A stretch of DNA of 48,442 bases from Chloroflexota bacterium. Lineage in GTDB: Bacteria; Chloroflexota; Dehalococcoidia; Lucifugimonadales; UBA3495. Under the pieces are notes generated by a model that worked only from the letters and a program-made list of their open reading frames with translations, was not told the DNA's origin and did not search any database. Below, in pieces: positions 17,667 to 27,457 of the stretch (positions within the stretch are counted from its first letter, which is position 1; every line of letters begins with the position of its first letter). The position numbers and the translations under genes are program-made. The stretch is from assembly GCA_022568195.1 (NCBI GenBank), contig JADFFS010000007.1, forward strand, positions 1 to 48,442. The letters run 5' to 3'.

Positions 17667-18566
17667 TCATTCTTCGGCCAAGAATTCTTTAATCAGTCCC
17701 GCCAGCTCCACCGGTTTGTCGTAGCCGATGTCGTGGATGGTATTGGGGATCCAGTGGACCCGCCCGTTCTTCAGGACCTCGGCGGCCGCCGCCACCATGA
17801 CGATACGCCGCTGGGCAAACTCCGAGTTGGCCCGCTCCGGTCTGGGTTCAGCGGCCACCAGCAGTGTGGGGCACGTGATATCGGGTAGGATGGTGGAAGG
17901 AGGCTCGTCCCACATTTGCCTGATCACCTGGGCGTGATTGTCCGGGTGCAATATGTCTTGAATCTGCCCTTCGCCGTCCTCGTATACCATGGTCTGTACG
18001 ATGCGCTCCAACTCATCAGACCAGCAATCGGCCAGCTGGGTACGCAACCGGTCCAGGAATTCCTCTCTGTTGCCCGAGATGTTCCTAGGCCGGACCCGGT
18101 TCGAGAACTCCTCCCAGGTAGCGTTGGTTTGGGAAGGACCGCCGAGAAAACCCCCTTCTATCATTACCAAACGGCTCACCCGGTCCGGGTAGCGCGCCGC
18201 GACACTAATCGCCACGTTACCACCCCAGGAGTGGCCCAGCACTGCGGCCTGTTGCACTCCAAGGTGGTCCATCAGCGCCACCACGTCCGCCGACAGGGTT
18301 TTCCAATCGTAGCCGCTGGTGGCTTGGGTGGTTTGGCCGTGGCCCCGTTGGTCCGGGGAGATCACGCGGTACTGCCCCTGTAAAAGGGGCGCCACCAAGT
18401 CATACCAGTGGGCCGAAGATGCCAGGCCATGCAACGCCATAACCGGTGGGCCATCCCCGCCCCAATCCAGGTATCGCATCTGCAATCCCCCGATGTCGGC
18501 CCACAGTTCGGCCGGACTTGTTGGTGGCGAGACCTGTGTAGGCAATTGCTGACCTCCAAGTTTCAT
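17667..18566 (-). CDS. Alpha/beta-fold hydrolase
   Basis: 299 residues from the ATG at 18566. An in-frame extension to 18728 exists but would run 86 bases into the MGMT gene, so the shorter start is chosen. The fold is clear: oxyanion segment LHGLASSAH, nucleophile elbow GHSWGG with Ser113, PDQRGHGQT, and a C-terminal His278 in NTIHDIGY. The general class includes esterases, lactonases, haloperoxidase-like and epoxide/dehalogenase enzymes; the Ser nucleophile argues against a haloalkane dehalogenase or epoxide hydrolase. It is 76 bases after the MGMT gene and may be the last gene of the moxR transcript. Substrate unknown. Confidence 0.85.
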   Translation of the reverse strand: MKLGGQQLPTQVSPPTSPAELWADIGGLQMRYLDWGGDGPPVMALHGLASSAHWYDLVAPLLQGQYRVISPDQRGHGQTTQATSGYDWKTLSADVVALMDHLGVQQAAVLGHSWGGNVAISVAARYPDRVSRLVMIEGGFLGGPSQTNATWEEFSNRVRPRNISGNREEFLDRLRTQLADCWSDELERIVQTMVYEDGEGQIQDILHPDNHAQVIRQMWDEPPSTILPDITCPTLLVAAEPRPERANSEFAQRRIVMVAAAAEVLKNGRVHWIPNTIHDIGYDKPVELAGLIKEFLAEE

Positions 18567-18642
18567 CAAGGTGACAGGAAGCTGGGTGCTTTTCCGTGTG
18601 GAACAATCAGCCAGCAGCGGGTTGCGCCATGAAAAAGCGTGG

Positions 18643-19155
18643 TTAGCCGGGGCGGCGGGCCCGCTCCATATCCAGCAACCGGGCCTTGACCCGCAGACCC
18701 CCGGCCCCGTAACCGCGAAGGTCTCCATTGCTGGCTATGACCCGATGACAGGGTATGATCAAAGCGAAGGGATTCTTGGCCATCGCCTGGCCCGCAGCTC
18801 TGGCCGCCAACGGCCTGCCCGCCTCCGCAGCCAGCCAGGCGTAGCTGCGGGTCTCTCCGGGCGGGATCCGGCGGCATGCGGACCAAGCCGCGCCAAAAAA
18901 TTCCGGAGCGTCCGCCAGGTCCAGGTCTATCGCATCCAAGGCGGTGGTATCCCCTTGGAAGTACCGCTCCAGGCGCAGGCGCACTCCGTCAAAACTTTCC
19001 GGGTCGTCGGTGGCCGTATCCAGAGCCGGGCCCAACTGCTCCAGAGCTTCTTCCGGGGTCGGTTGAAAGCTCAACCGCCTTAGCCCCTTGGCAGTCCCCA
19101 AGAGACCGACCCACCCCATGGGCGTCTGGAAAATATGATAGTGGAGCCTGCTCAC
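18643..19155 (-). CDS. ogt: Methylated-DNA--protein-cysteine methyltransferase
   Basis: 170 residues. The suicidal acceptor motif is intact as IIPCHRVI with Cys136, and the helix-turn-helix region SYAWLAAEAGRPLAARAAGQAM and the downstream GYGAGGLRVKARLL loop match Ogt/AGT proteins. It transfers alkyl groups from O6-alkylguanine to its own cysteine. GTG start at 19155 overlaps the upstream stop by four bases, so translation is coupled to the transglutaminase-like gene, an unusual partner. Confidence 0.93.
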   Translation of the reverse strand: MSRLHYHIFQTPMGWVGLLGTAKGLRRLSFQPTPEEALEQLGPALDTATDDPESFDGVRLRLERYFQGDTTALDAIDLDLADAPEFFGAAWSACRRIPPGETRSYAWLAAEAGRPLAARAAGQAMAKNPFALIIPCHRVIASNGDLRGYGAGGLRVKARLLDMERARRPG

Positions 19156-21665
19156 GGCTTGCGTCTCCTCAGGCTGTGGAGCAACAGGGGCAACCGCAAG
19201 CGAAGCCAGGCCTCGGTTAGCTGCTGACGCTGAACGTCGTCCAGGTCCTTCTTTCCGTAGAAACTACGAACGTAGTGGTTGATAATCACCGAAACCGGCT
19301 CCCGATGGTTGGGCAACGCTTCGGCCAACCGCTGCCGGTATTGGAACGGGGTTTGGTAGGGTAAAGGCCCCACGGCAGCCAGAGACCCCAGCAGCGCCAT
19401 GTTGCGGTAAGTGGTTTCGGGGTTTTCCGAAGGGACCATGTATCTGCGCCACAAGCCACGGCCCACCACTGATGCCAACGCGGTCACGGCGAGGGCGCCC
19501 AGGAGCCAGGGCACGAACTGGGAGTACTTGCCGCCAAATCCCAAGGCTCCAGGCAGGATGCCCCCATCATCAGAGGATAAAGATTCTTCATCGCATTCGT
19601 CGATTTCATCGTCGCAGGTCTCATCCAAGTCGCCCGACACTTTGGATATAGCCGCGGAACGCCGTGCGCTCGCTTCCGGTGGAACGGGCACCGGGAAAGC
19701 ATTGCCTGGTGTAGCCTCAAAGGGTATCCAACCGTATCGGGGCATGTATACTTCCAGCCATCCATGGCTGTTACTGTCCAGAACCACGTAAATGTCCTCG
19801 TCAACAACCTTGTCTCCGGTGGTGTACCCGGTGACCAAGCGGGCTGGAATCCCCACCGAGCGCAACATAACGGTCATTGCCGAAGCGAAGTACTCGCTGT
19901 AGCCCCGGCGGAGGGTAAACAAGAAGTGGTCCACTCCATCGGCATCAAAGGGCGGCGGGTCCACTTGCAAGGTATATGGGAAGGTGGACAAGTACTGTTT
20001 TATGGCCAGGGCTTTGTCGTAGGGATTATCGGCGTCAGCGGTCAGCTGTTCCGCCAAATTCCGAACCCGGCGAGGCAGGTCATCGGGAAGCTGGGTGTAC
20101 TTCTCCAGCGCCCAAACCGGGTAGTCGGTACCGGCATTCCTCAGCTCCCCAGACCTGGCCCGGGAAACCGATGATGTTATCTCGTAGGTGTCACGGGCCT
20201 TGATTTCTCGTCCCTCGCTGCGCACCGATAAAACATCGGCTTGGGGCGGTAGGACTTCGGCCAGCACGGCTTTTTGGACTATTCCCTGCTTGCGAGAGAC
20301 CTCCACAAGGCGAAAGTTTTCGGGCAGCCTGGCCGCCAAAGCCCCTTCGCTGGCTATCGCTCCGCCCAACCGCAGGGCGTCTTGAAGGTCGGAGGCGGCC
20401 TGCGCCACCTTGGGCGGCAAATTCCTGGCTGCCGCAGGATCGGTGAAGTCCAACGTATAGGTCGGCGAATCGTAGGTTTCGATCATCGTATTCCGGTCGA
20501 CCCCTACGACGTTGCCAGCGCCGAACAAAGTTCTTGATCTGTAAAGGGGCGTCACCGAATAACTGACCTCGAACCGGGCCAGGTCGGGCTTGGGGGAGAT
20601 GAAACTGGGTTTCCACCCAACGGGTTTGAAGATAGTTTTGTCTGAGATCCAGCCCTTGGCCGTGTAAGTCCCATAGGAGCGGGCCTTCCAATACATGGGC
20701 ACGGGTGACTCTACCCACAGAACCTGGGCGCGTCCGGGATTGATCGTGCCCTGGAAAGCCATCACGTCGCCCCACAAACGGTAGCCCAGGGCCTTTCTGG
20801 CGGGTAATCCCGCGAACAAGCGGTTGAAGTCGTCTTCCCAACTCATGAAGGGCGCCCGCATAAACTCGTAAACTTCGTTCGCTGGGCCGTACTTGGGGCC
20901 AACCGGGATTACCCAAAACGCTAGGATAATGACTGGAATCGCCAAGAAGAAGCTATCGGAAATCGAAAGGATTCCCAGGTGACCGTCAAAGGTGACGTTG
21001 CGGCGGCGCCACTCCGCCCTGCGCCTTACAGATTGCACCCGGGCTACCAACAGTACCGCCGTGAACAGGTACATGCCCAAATACACGCTGGCGTTGGGCG
21101 GCAGGTAAGTCAAGTTGGACATCAGCCCCGCACCGCCCAGCACGAATACCCCCCAGAAATTCCCCCACCGGAAAAAAGCCCAACCGGCCAGATACCCGGC
21201 CAGCCAGGTAGCGCACATAATGCCGAAGGCGAAGGGCACCGTGTCGATGCTGATGGTCCCCGTACGGGCGGCCTCTAGCCAAAGGTCAAGCCTGGCCCAC
21301 AGTTCATCGGCGCTTGCCACGCCCACACCTTTGCCCTCGAAGGAAGTGAGCTGCCACACAATGGTAAGCAGGCCCAGAGCCACTCCCACAGGGAGCACCA
21401 GTACGCTCCATACCGGCACACGAGAGAGAAAGAGCCCCGCCGCCATTCCCAGGATTATCAGGAACTTGAGGTCCGGGGTTGGAACCCAGTTGGCCTGCTC
21501 CACCGACAGAACCACGACCAACAGGTTTAAGACCAAAAGACCCACGGCCAACCAACCGTCCGAGGGACGGAAGACGCGGATCACCCGTAGCAAAACGCCG
21601 ACGAGAGCCTCTGGATGGGCCCGCTCCCTCAGAGTGACAGCTCCGGCCAGGCTGGTGGAGGTCAC
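19152..21665 (-). CDS. TgpA-type membrane protein with transglutaminase-like domain
   Basis: 837 residues from the GTG at 21665, which overlaps the DUF58 stop by four bases; the longer reading to 21911 would lie inside that gene. Layout: several N-terminal transmembrane helices (DUF3488-like), an extracytoplasmic transglutaminase/protease-like domain, an acidic linker (DETCDDEIDECDEE), one more transmembrane helix and a cytoplasmic C-terminal DUF4129-like tail. The normal catalytic triad looks altered: the expected Cys of the CEYFASAM-type motif is Ser590 (GYSEYFASAM), His634 is kept (SHGWLEV), and the usual Asp position reads Glu650 (FEATPG). It may be non-catalytic or use Ser. It belongs to the common moxR-DUF58-tgpA cassette of envelope proteins. 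Confidence 0.85.
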   Translation of the reverse strand: MTSTSLAGAVTLRERAHPEALVGVLLRVIRVFRPSDGWLAVGLLVLNLLVVVLSVEQANWVPTPDLKFLIILGMAAGLFLSRVPVWSVLVLPVGVALGLLTIVWQLTSFEGKGVGVASADELWARLDLWLEAARTGTISIDTVPFAFGIMCATWLAGYLAGWAFFRWGNFWGVFVLGGAGLMSNLTYLPPNASVYLGMYLFTAVLLVARVQSVRRRAEWRRRNVTFDGHLGILSISDSFFLAIPVIILAFWVIPVGPKYGPANEVYEFMRAPFMSWEDDFNRLFAGLPARKALGYRLWGDVMAFQGTINPGRAQVLWVESPVPMYWKARSYGTYTAKGWISDKTIFKPVGWKPSFISPKPDLARFEVSYSVTPLYRSRTLFGAGNVVGVDRNTMIETYDSPTYTLDFTDPAAARNLPPKVAQAASDLQDALRLGGAIASEGALAARLPENFRLVEVSRKQGIVQKAVLAEVLPPQADVLSVRSEGREIKARDTYEITSSVSRARSGELRNAGTDYPVWALEKYTQLPDDLPRRVRNLAEQLTADADNPYDKALAIKQYLSTFPYTLQVDPPPFDADGVDHFLFTLRRGYSEYFASAMTVMLRSVGIPARLVTGYTTGDKVVDEDIYVVLDSNSHGWLEVYMPRYGWIPFEATPGNAFPVPVPPEASARRSAAISKVSGDLDETCDDEIDECDEESLSSDDGGILPGALGFGGKYSQFVPWLLGALAVTALASVVGRGLWRRYMVPSENPETTYRNMALLGSLAAVGPLPYQTPFQYRQRLAEALPNHREPVSVIINHYVRSFYGKKDLDDVQRQQLTEAWLRLRLPLLLHSLRRRKP

Positions 21666-22933
21666 GGTGAAGCCCTCGAAGCCGAGGTTCGTTGAACCAG
21701 CGCCTCTAGCGGTTGGGGACCGCCCAAGGGGAATCGCAGAGCCTCGTTCAGGGACTGTCCCTGTCTCACGACGTAGGTGGGAATCTCGTTGGACATGAGG
21801 AACTCTGCAGTATATTGAATGCTGTCGGGGCCACCGAAGCTCTCGGGGTCCACCAGAACAACCCCCACGTTGACGCCTTGACGCTTCAACCGGCTGAGAG
21901 CTGGGACCCATTCAGAGCGGGCTGAAGGGGTAACCACGGTCAGGGTATTGAACCGGCTCAGGTTGGGCCGGAGGTCGTAAATAAACCGTTCCAAGGAGAT
22001 AGCTCCAACTGCCCGCGCCTCGGCCAAGGCCTCCATCAGCCGGCCCAGGTGTTCCGGGCTGCTGTCGGGGCGATAAATGTGGTTCTGCGCGGCGTTGGCG
22101 CCCAACCCCACGGGCATCGAAAGCTCCACCATCCGACTGATCAGGGAAGCGGCGATGGTCACACTCAGCTCTTCGGTGTTGTTCGTTAGGTCGTCGCTGG
22201 GCACATGGGCGCCCCGGTGCATGTCCAGCACCACCCAGGCGTCGGCAGAAATGCCCAGGTCGAACTCTTTGACCATCAAAGTATTCATGCGGGCGGTGTA
22301 GGGCCAGTGGATACGCCGGAAGCTGTCCCCAGGGACGTAATTCCGCAGCGAAGAGACATCGGTGGTTATTTGGTCCACGTGGCGGGTCCTGGCGCTGTCG
22401 CTGGGCAGGTTGGCAAACCTGGGGTCCAGGTCCGGTAGGGGCACAGTGGCCGGAAGGACTATGAAGGGCTGCGGTTCCAGGAACCGGCGTCGCAGCCGGA
22501 AAAGGCCCATTGGGTCCTGACTGGTGATCTCAACCTGTCCCACGTGGTACACGCCGCGCCGGTACAGGTTGGTCTCGGTGCGCCATGTACGGCTCTGGTT
22601 CCGGACCAAGGCCACTCCCCGCCCCGCAGTGTAGCCCGGCAGGTCCGAATACTCCACAACCTCCAACCAGGACTTGGGCAAGCGGTTCTGGTTGATGATG
22701 CGTATCCGGCCTTCCATGTTCTCGCCGACTTGGCCCCTGGTGGATGTCCGGGTCAACTGGACCTCGATGCCCCGGAGATTGATCCAGGCCCAAGCCAGGC
22801 CCATCGCTATCAACAGCAAAAGACCGTAAAGAAACTTGAAGAAAAAGGGGAATCCGGTGCCGACGCTATAAAAAGCCACCACCAGCACCAAGATGATGAT
22901 GCCCCAGGTTCTCTTGCTTAAACGCGGTCCCAT
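21662..22933 (-). CDS. DUF58 family protein, MoxR cassette
   Basis: 423 residues. Two N-terminal membrane helices (about 9-50) are followed by a beta-rich region and the DUF58 core with the hallmark YVPGDSFRRIHWPYTAR near residues 200-216, which precedes a vWA-like domain (DAWVVLDMHRGAH). These proteins sit with MoxR ATPases and transglutaminase-like membrane proteins and are thought to assist assembly of cell-envelope complexes. The gene starts 31 bases after moxR and overlaps the next gene by GTGA. Confidence 0.88.
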   Translation of the reverse strand: MGPRLSKRTWGIIILVLVVAFYSVGTGFPFFFKFLYGLLLLIAMGLAWAWINLRGIEVQLTRTSTRGQVGENMEGRIRIINQNRLPKSWLEVVEYSDLPGYTAGRGVALVRNQSRTWRTETNLYRRGVYHVGQVEITSQDPMGLFRLRRRFLEPQPFIVLPATVPLPDLDPRFANLPSDSARTRHVDQITTDVSSLRNYVPGDSFRRIHWPYTARMNTLMVKEFDLGISADAWVVLDMHRGAHVPSDDLTNNTEELSVTIAASLISRMVELSMPVGLGANAAQNHIYRPDSSPEHLGRLMEALAEARAVGAISLERFIYDLRPNLSRFNTLTVVTPSARSEWVPALSRLKRQGVNVGVVLVDPESFGGPDSIQYTAEFLMSNEIPTYVVRQGQSLNEALRFPLGGPQPLEALVQRTSASRASP

Positions 22934-22964
22934 CCTAACAGGCTATCCCAACCAAGTCCGGGGG

Positions 22965-23918
22965 CTAACGAGTCGCGCCCGGCACTGGAACAGTATTGAG
23001 GATGTCGGCGACGACATCCGTGCTCCGAACCCCGCGCATTCTCGCCGAAGGAGACAATATCATCCGGTGAGCCATGACGGGGGAGGCCAGCGTGTTTATG
23101 TCGTCTGGGATTACATAGTCCCGGTCCAGCACTAAAGCCATGGCTCTGGCAGCCCGGAAAAGGCCCAGGGAAGCCCGGGGAGAGGCCCCCAAGGCTACGT
23201 CCCGGTGTTCCCTCGTCGCTTCGGTCAAATTAACAATATACTCGCGGACCGTCTGGTCCACGTAAACCGATTTTGAGGCTTCCTGCAAACCCACGACATC
23301 TTCCGGTGTGGCCACGGGCTCCAGAGATTCTATGGGATGGGTTTGCTCCTGCTGCTCTATGATGGACAGCTCTTCGGCAAAGTCCGGGTAACCTAGACCG
23401 ATGCGCATCAAGAATCGGTCCAATTGAGCTTCCGGCAGCGGGAACGTGCCTTCATACTCGATGGGGTTTTGCGTCGCGATAACAATGAAAGGATGGTGCA
23501 AATGGTGAGTCACCCCGTCCACTGTCACCTGAAGCTCCTCCATGGCCTCCAACAAGGCCGATTGGGTCTTCGGCGTGGCTCGGTTGATCTCGTCCGCCAA
23601 GACCACCTCTGCGATTATCGGACCTGGGCGGAACTGAAATTCGCCGGTCGCCTGATTGTAGACGGATATGCCGGATACGTCGCTGGGCAGAAGATCGGGT
23701 GTGAACTGGATTCGCTTGAAGGAACAGCCAATGGACGTCGACAAACTTTTGGCCAGCATCGTCTTGCCCACGCCCGGAACATCTTCCAGCAGCACATGCC
23801 CGCGCGCGATCAGGGTCGCCAACGCCTGTTCGATTACGGTTGTTTTCCCCACGATCACTTTGGATACGTTCTCGATGATCCGGCGCGCGATCATGGTGGA
23901 GGATACGGTTTCTTGCAA
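22965..23918 (-). CDS. MoxR family AAA+ ATPase
   Basis: 317 residues. Walker A EDVPGVGKTMLAKSL, Walker B VVLADEINRATPKTQSALLEAMEE, sensor 1 IATQNPIEYEGTFPLPEAQLDRF and a C-terminal lid with ASPRASLGLFRAARA are all present, which makes this a textbook MoxR/RavA-type chaperone ATPase. A TTG at 23918 with GGGGG six bases upstream looks like the start; an internal ATG at 23894 is the alternative. First gene of the moxR-DUF58-tgpA-ogt-hydrolase run on the minus strand, with 4-base overlaps later in the run. Confidence 0.93.
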   Translation of the reverse strand: MQETVSSTMIARRIIENVSKVIVGKTTVIEQALATLIARGHVLLEDVPGVGKTMLAKSLSTSIGCSFKRIQFTPDLLPSDVSGISVYNQATGEFQFRPGPIIAEVVLADEINRATPKTQSALLEAMEELQVTVDGVTHHLHHPFIVIATQNPIEYEGTFPLPEAQLDRFLMRIGLGYPDFAEELSIIEQQEQTHPIESLEPVATPEDVVGLQEASKSVYVDQTVREYIVNLTEATREHRDVALGASPRASLGLFRAARAMALVLDRDYVIPDDINTLASPVMAHRMILSPSARMRGVRSTDVVADILNTVPVPGATR

Positions 23919-24764
23919 GGATGACCCCCTGGTTGGTAATAGCCAGAATTTCTACGAATCCATAGGAGTGTATCACAGGGATTCATTAGAGGGCATCTAT
24001 CGGAACTGTGACTGGAATCCCCGGCCACAAACCGCCCCAATACGAATCGAGATGATGATACGCTTATACCTAATTTGCAGGCGATGGTCCATATTATCAC
24101 TAGGTCAAGGCAGCTGGGAATCACCGCTCCGGAAAACCCGGCGGGAAAGCCGGGGCTGTGCATCCATCAAATCCGCGAAATCCGCACGAACGTAATATTA
24201 AATGACGAACTGTTACCGGCCTCGCTTAGCCAGCGATAGCCAACGATGCCTGGTGGCCCATCCTGGGTCGGGTGCAGCTAGCCGGATTCCGCCAGATTTC
24301 GATGGCCGGGACTTGACCGCGGTTGCCAACCTCACTCCGAGGGAAAGACAATTAGGTTTACCTCGTCCACGAAAGGCATCTAGTACCATTACAATTTGAA
24401 AACGACCAATGTCATTCCGACCGCAGGGAGGAATCTGGGGATGGGTGGAACGGCCCCACCCCAGATTCCTCGGCGCTTCGGTCCTCGGAATGACAACTGC
24501 TTAAATGTGACCGACTGTCATAATCATCTGGAAACAGTACTAGCGCAATGATGTGCTGGAGTGACGCTGTCCCAATTAGTCCAGCGGCTCGTCCTAACCA
24601 GCTAGTTCTGCGCCTGCGTCGCAGCATAATCTCTCCGGGCGGGTTGGATCCCCCACATATACGTCTCGAGCGGCGACGCCGGCAAAAGCGCTTTCCTCGG
24701 GCACCCGGTGTTTGATGCTCCAAAATTATGCAAGACTCCCGTTCAAAACGGGTAGGGAGATAAA
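23919..24764. other. 846-bp divergent intergenic region
   Basis: No supported gene. It separates moxR (minus) from the redoxin operon (plus). It contains one copy of a palindromic repeat (24411-24494). ORFs crossing it lack ribosome sites and read through the repeat. A short peptide-like string LTPRERQ around 24330 resembles the start of a LuxR helix-turn-helix but nothing supports it further. Confidence 0.6.
24411..24494. repeat. Palindromic dispersed repeat, copy 1
   Basis: 84 bp with inverted ends: GTCATTCCGA at the left and TCGGAATGAC at the right, enclosing GAATCTGGGG and CCCCAGATTC. A second 84-bp copy of the same design lies at 30250-30333. The whole unit can fold into one long hairpin. 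It resembles REP/MITE-type intergenic repeats. Confidence 0.85.
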
Positions 24765-26307
24765 ATGAGGATGTCCTGGGCAAATTTGACCGCCCCTGCC
24801 CTGATCGCCGTCCTGGGGTTGATTCTCTTGGGCTGCGGTGGCGCGGCGGTCAGTCCCACCCCGATCGCGATCGGGGCGCCAGGGGCCGCTCCTCAGCAGT
24901 CGGCCGCGACGGTGGAGGAGCCCGCCAAGGCCGCCGGTGGTGGTGCTGCCCACCCAAGAGGGACGTCCTTCCAGGGAGGAACTGGCTGCCCTGATACTTT
25001 CCGCCACCGAGGCCAAGGACCAACCAGCCGAGACAGCGGCGGATTCTACCGCTGAACAAGGCGAAGCGACGACTGCGCCGGCAAGCGCTCAAGGTACGGG
25101 GTCAAAGCCGCCGGTCTTGGGTCCGGCAGGGGCCGGCGCCACACCAGGCGATGCACCCGCCGGGGCCCAGGTTGAAACTCCGGCTCCAGAAGTTGCGGAG
25201 AGTCCAACGGCGACGGCGGTTGCTCCGAAAGCCACCGCCGAGCCAGCCCGGCGCGTTGGAGGGAGAGTCGGCGATCAAGCAGCTGAAATCGCGGGCATAG
25301 TAGCCTGGATCAACAGTGAACCCCTGACCATCAAGGAGTTGGCCGGGAAGGTCGTGTTGGTGGATTTCTGGACCTACACCTGTATCAACTGCATCCGCAC
25401 CTTCCCTTTCCTCAAGCTCTGGCACTCCCGGTACGAGGACGACGGCCTGGTTATCCTTGGCGTGCACGCTCCTGAGTTTGATTTTGAAAGGGATTTGGAC
25501 AACGTGGTGCAGGCCACCCAGGACAATAGCATTGCCTGGCCGGTGGCCCTGGACAACAATTATGTCACGTGGAGGAACTATTCCAACCGGTTTTGGCCCG
25601 CCAAATACCTGATCGACAAAGACGGTATCGTGCGCTACACCCACTTCGGAGAGGGCCAGTACGCGGAAACCGAGCGGAAGATCCGAGAGTTGCTGGAGGA
25701 GACTGGGGTCGACCTGTCCGGTGATGGTTTGGGTATGCCGCAAGACCAGGTCATAGACCCGGGGTATCGCTCCACCCGGAACGCGGAAATTACCCGGGAA
25801 CTGTATGCGGGCTACACCCGCGGCCGCAGCGCCGCTTTATCCAGCCGCGGCGGCTACGTTGTCCAAAGGGAGTACTACATAAATCCGGATGTGGCGGCCG
25901 AGTATAAGGTGCCCGACGAACTGGTTCCCCACGCGATATACTTCAACGGTTCCTGGGTGTCCGGACCCGAGAGGACGAGACACGCCAAGGAATCAAAGAA
26001 TTACGAGGAATACCTGACCATTGTTTACTCGGCCCGAAGCGTCAACGCGGTGTTGACATCCGAAACCGGAAAGCCCTACAAGGTCAGGATCACAGTGGAC
26101 GGAGAGTTTCTGACCGAGGAAAACAAGGGAGCAGACGTTACCATCGGCCCCGGCGGCGAGAGCTTCGTCTTGGTCGACAAACCCAGATTGTTCAACATCG
26201 TGGAAAACCCTTCCTACGTGCGGCGGGCGAGGCTGCAAATGAGCTCCAATTCCGCAGACTTCGGCCTGTTCGCCTTTACTTTCGGGGTTTACCAAAAGAG
26301 TAGCTGA
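24765..26307 (+). pseudogene. DipZ-like thioredoxin lipoprotein, frameshifted near its N-terminus
   Basis: The ATG at 24765 opens a lipoprotein signal (ALIAVLGLILLGC, Cys at about residue 24) and an Ala/Pro-rich linker, but this frame ends at 25055. The rest of the protein continues in the next frame from about 24950 to 26307: a thioredoxin domain with WTYTCINCIRTFPFL (Cys-Ile-Asn-Cys, CxxC), EFDFERDLDNV, and a C-terminal domain like that of mycobacterial DipZ (YINPDVAAEYKVPDELVPHAIYF...). One +1 shift inside the GC-rich linker would join both parts into about 510 residues. It may be a real lesion, a sequencing error, or programmed. The next gene overlaps its stop by one base and is a paralogue. 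Confidence 0.75.
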
Positions 26308-27452
26308 TGTCCGGAACCTTTCGATTCCCGGCCCTTCGTCTGGCTCCGGCCCTCTTGGTCGTCGCTCTGGCGCTGGTGGCCGCCTGCACCGCCCCCAACG
26401 CGATCGTCCCCAAAACCGGTGGGAATGTCGGAGATCAGGCCCCCGAGTTCCAGGGTATCGCCAACTGGATCAACTCGGAACGCCTTACCATGGAAGAACT
26501 CCGTGGGAAGGTGGTGCTTATCGATTTCTGGACGTACACTTGTGTCAACTGCATCCGCACCATGCCCTACCTCAAGCGATGGCACGACCTATACGCTGAC
26601 AAAGGCCTGGTCATAGTCGGAGTGCACTCCCCAGAGTTTGAGTTTGAAAAGCTTACGCCCAACGTGGTGGACAGCGCCAAAACCTTTGGGCTCGCCTACC
26701 CCATCGCCCAAGACAACGACTTTGCAACCTGGAAAGCCTACTCCAACCGGGCTTGGCCGGCGAAATACCTGGTGGACAAGGACGGGGTCGTTCGCTACAA
26801 GCATTTCGGAGAGGGTTCCTACCGTGAGACAGAGAACAAAATCTGGGAGCTGCTGATTGCCGCCGGAGCCGATGTCACGGATATCCTGGTGAGCACAGTC
26901 CCCGACCCGAAATTCCTGCCCGAAGCTCGCAGCCGGGATCGGGCCCTCCGCCTGACCCGCGAGCTGTATGGAGGATACGAGAGGAACAATACCCGGTCCG
27001 GGTTATACATCGCGCATGGGGATTACTACGCTGGAGCCGAGCGCGTTTTGGAATACACGGACCCGGGCGACCATCAGAACCACAGTCTCTACCTGCAAGG
27101 AACCTGGTTTAACGGGTATGAGGAGCTACGGCACGCGCGGAAAACGGAGAGTTTCGAAGACTACATCGCCCTGCGGTTCTCCGCCACCAGCGTGAACGCG
27201 GTTGTCAATCCAGGCGAAGGCCAGCCGTTCGAGGTCCAGGTAACCATCGATGGGCGTCCGTTGCGGCCGGATGAAGCAGGGCCGGACATATCCTTCGAAC
27301 AAGGCCGCAGTGTATTCAAGGTGGATGAAGGGCGCATGTACGAGGTGGTAGCCCTGCCCGCCTACGGCAGCCACGAGCTGCGGTTAAGCTCCAACTCCGA
27401 TGATTTTGCTCTATTCGCATTTACCTTCGGCGCGTATGAAGAAGGACCATAG
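26307..27452 (+). CDS. DipZ-like thioredoxin-domain lipoprotein
   Basis: 381 residues, intact. N-terminal lipoprotein signal with lipobox LVAAC near residue 31, then a thioredoxin fold with WTYTCVNCIRTMPYL (active CVNC), the HSPEFEFE stretch, and a C-terminal DipZ-type domain from about 210. It should sit on the outer face of the membrane and exchange thiols with secreted or membrane proteins; the electron donor would be a CcdA/DsbD-type membrane protein not seen here. Start codon overlaps the previous stop (TGATG). The sequence is close to the neighbouring frameshifted gene and to a third copy at 38.8 kb. Confidence 0.9.
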   Translation: MSGTFRFPALRLAPALLVVALALVAACTAPNAIVPKTGGNVGDQAPEFQGIANWINSERLTMEELRGKVVLIDFWTYTCVNCIRTMPYLKRWHDLYADKGLVIVGVHSPEFEFEKLTPNVVDSAKTFGLAYPIAQDNDFATWKAYSNRAWPAKYLVDKDGVVRYKHFGEGSYRETENKIWELLIAAGADVTDILVSTVPDPKFLPEARSRDRALRLTRELYGGYERNNTRSGLYIAHGDYYAGAERVLEYTDPGDHQNHSLYLQGTWFNGYEELRHARKTESFEDYIALRFSATSVNAVVNPGEGQPFEVQVTIDGRPLRPDEAGPDISFEQGRSVFKVDEGRMYEVVALPAYGSHELRLSSNSDDFALFAFTFGAYEEGP

Positions 27453-27457
27453 ACGCT

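Noticed and set aside
24320-24402. LTPRERQ string resembling a LuxR helix-turn-helix
   Set aside because: Only seven residues match, the rest of the helix-turn-helix is absent and there is no start or ribosome site.
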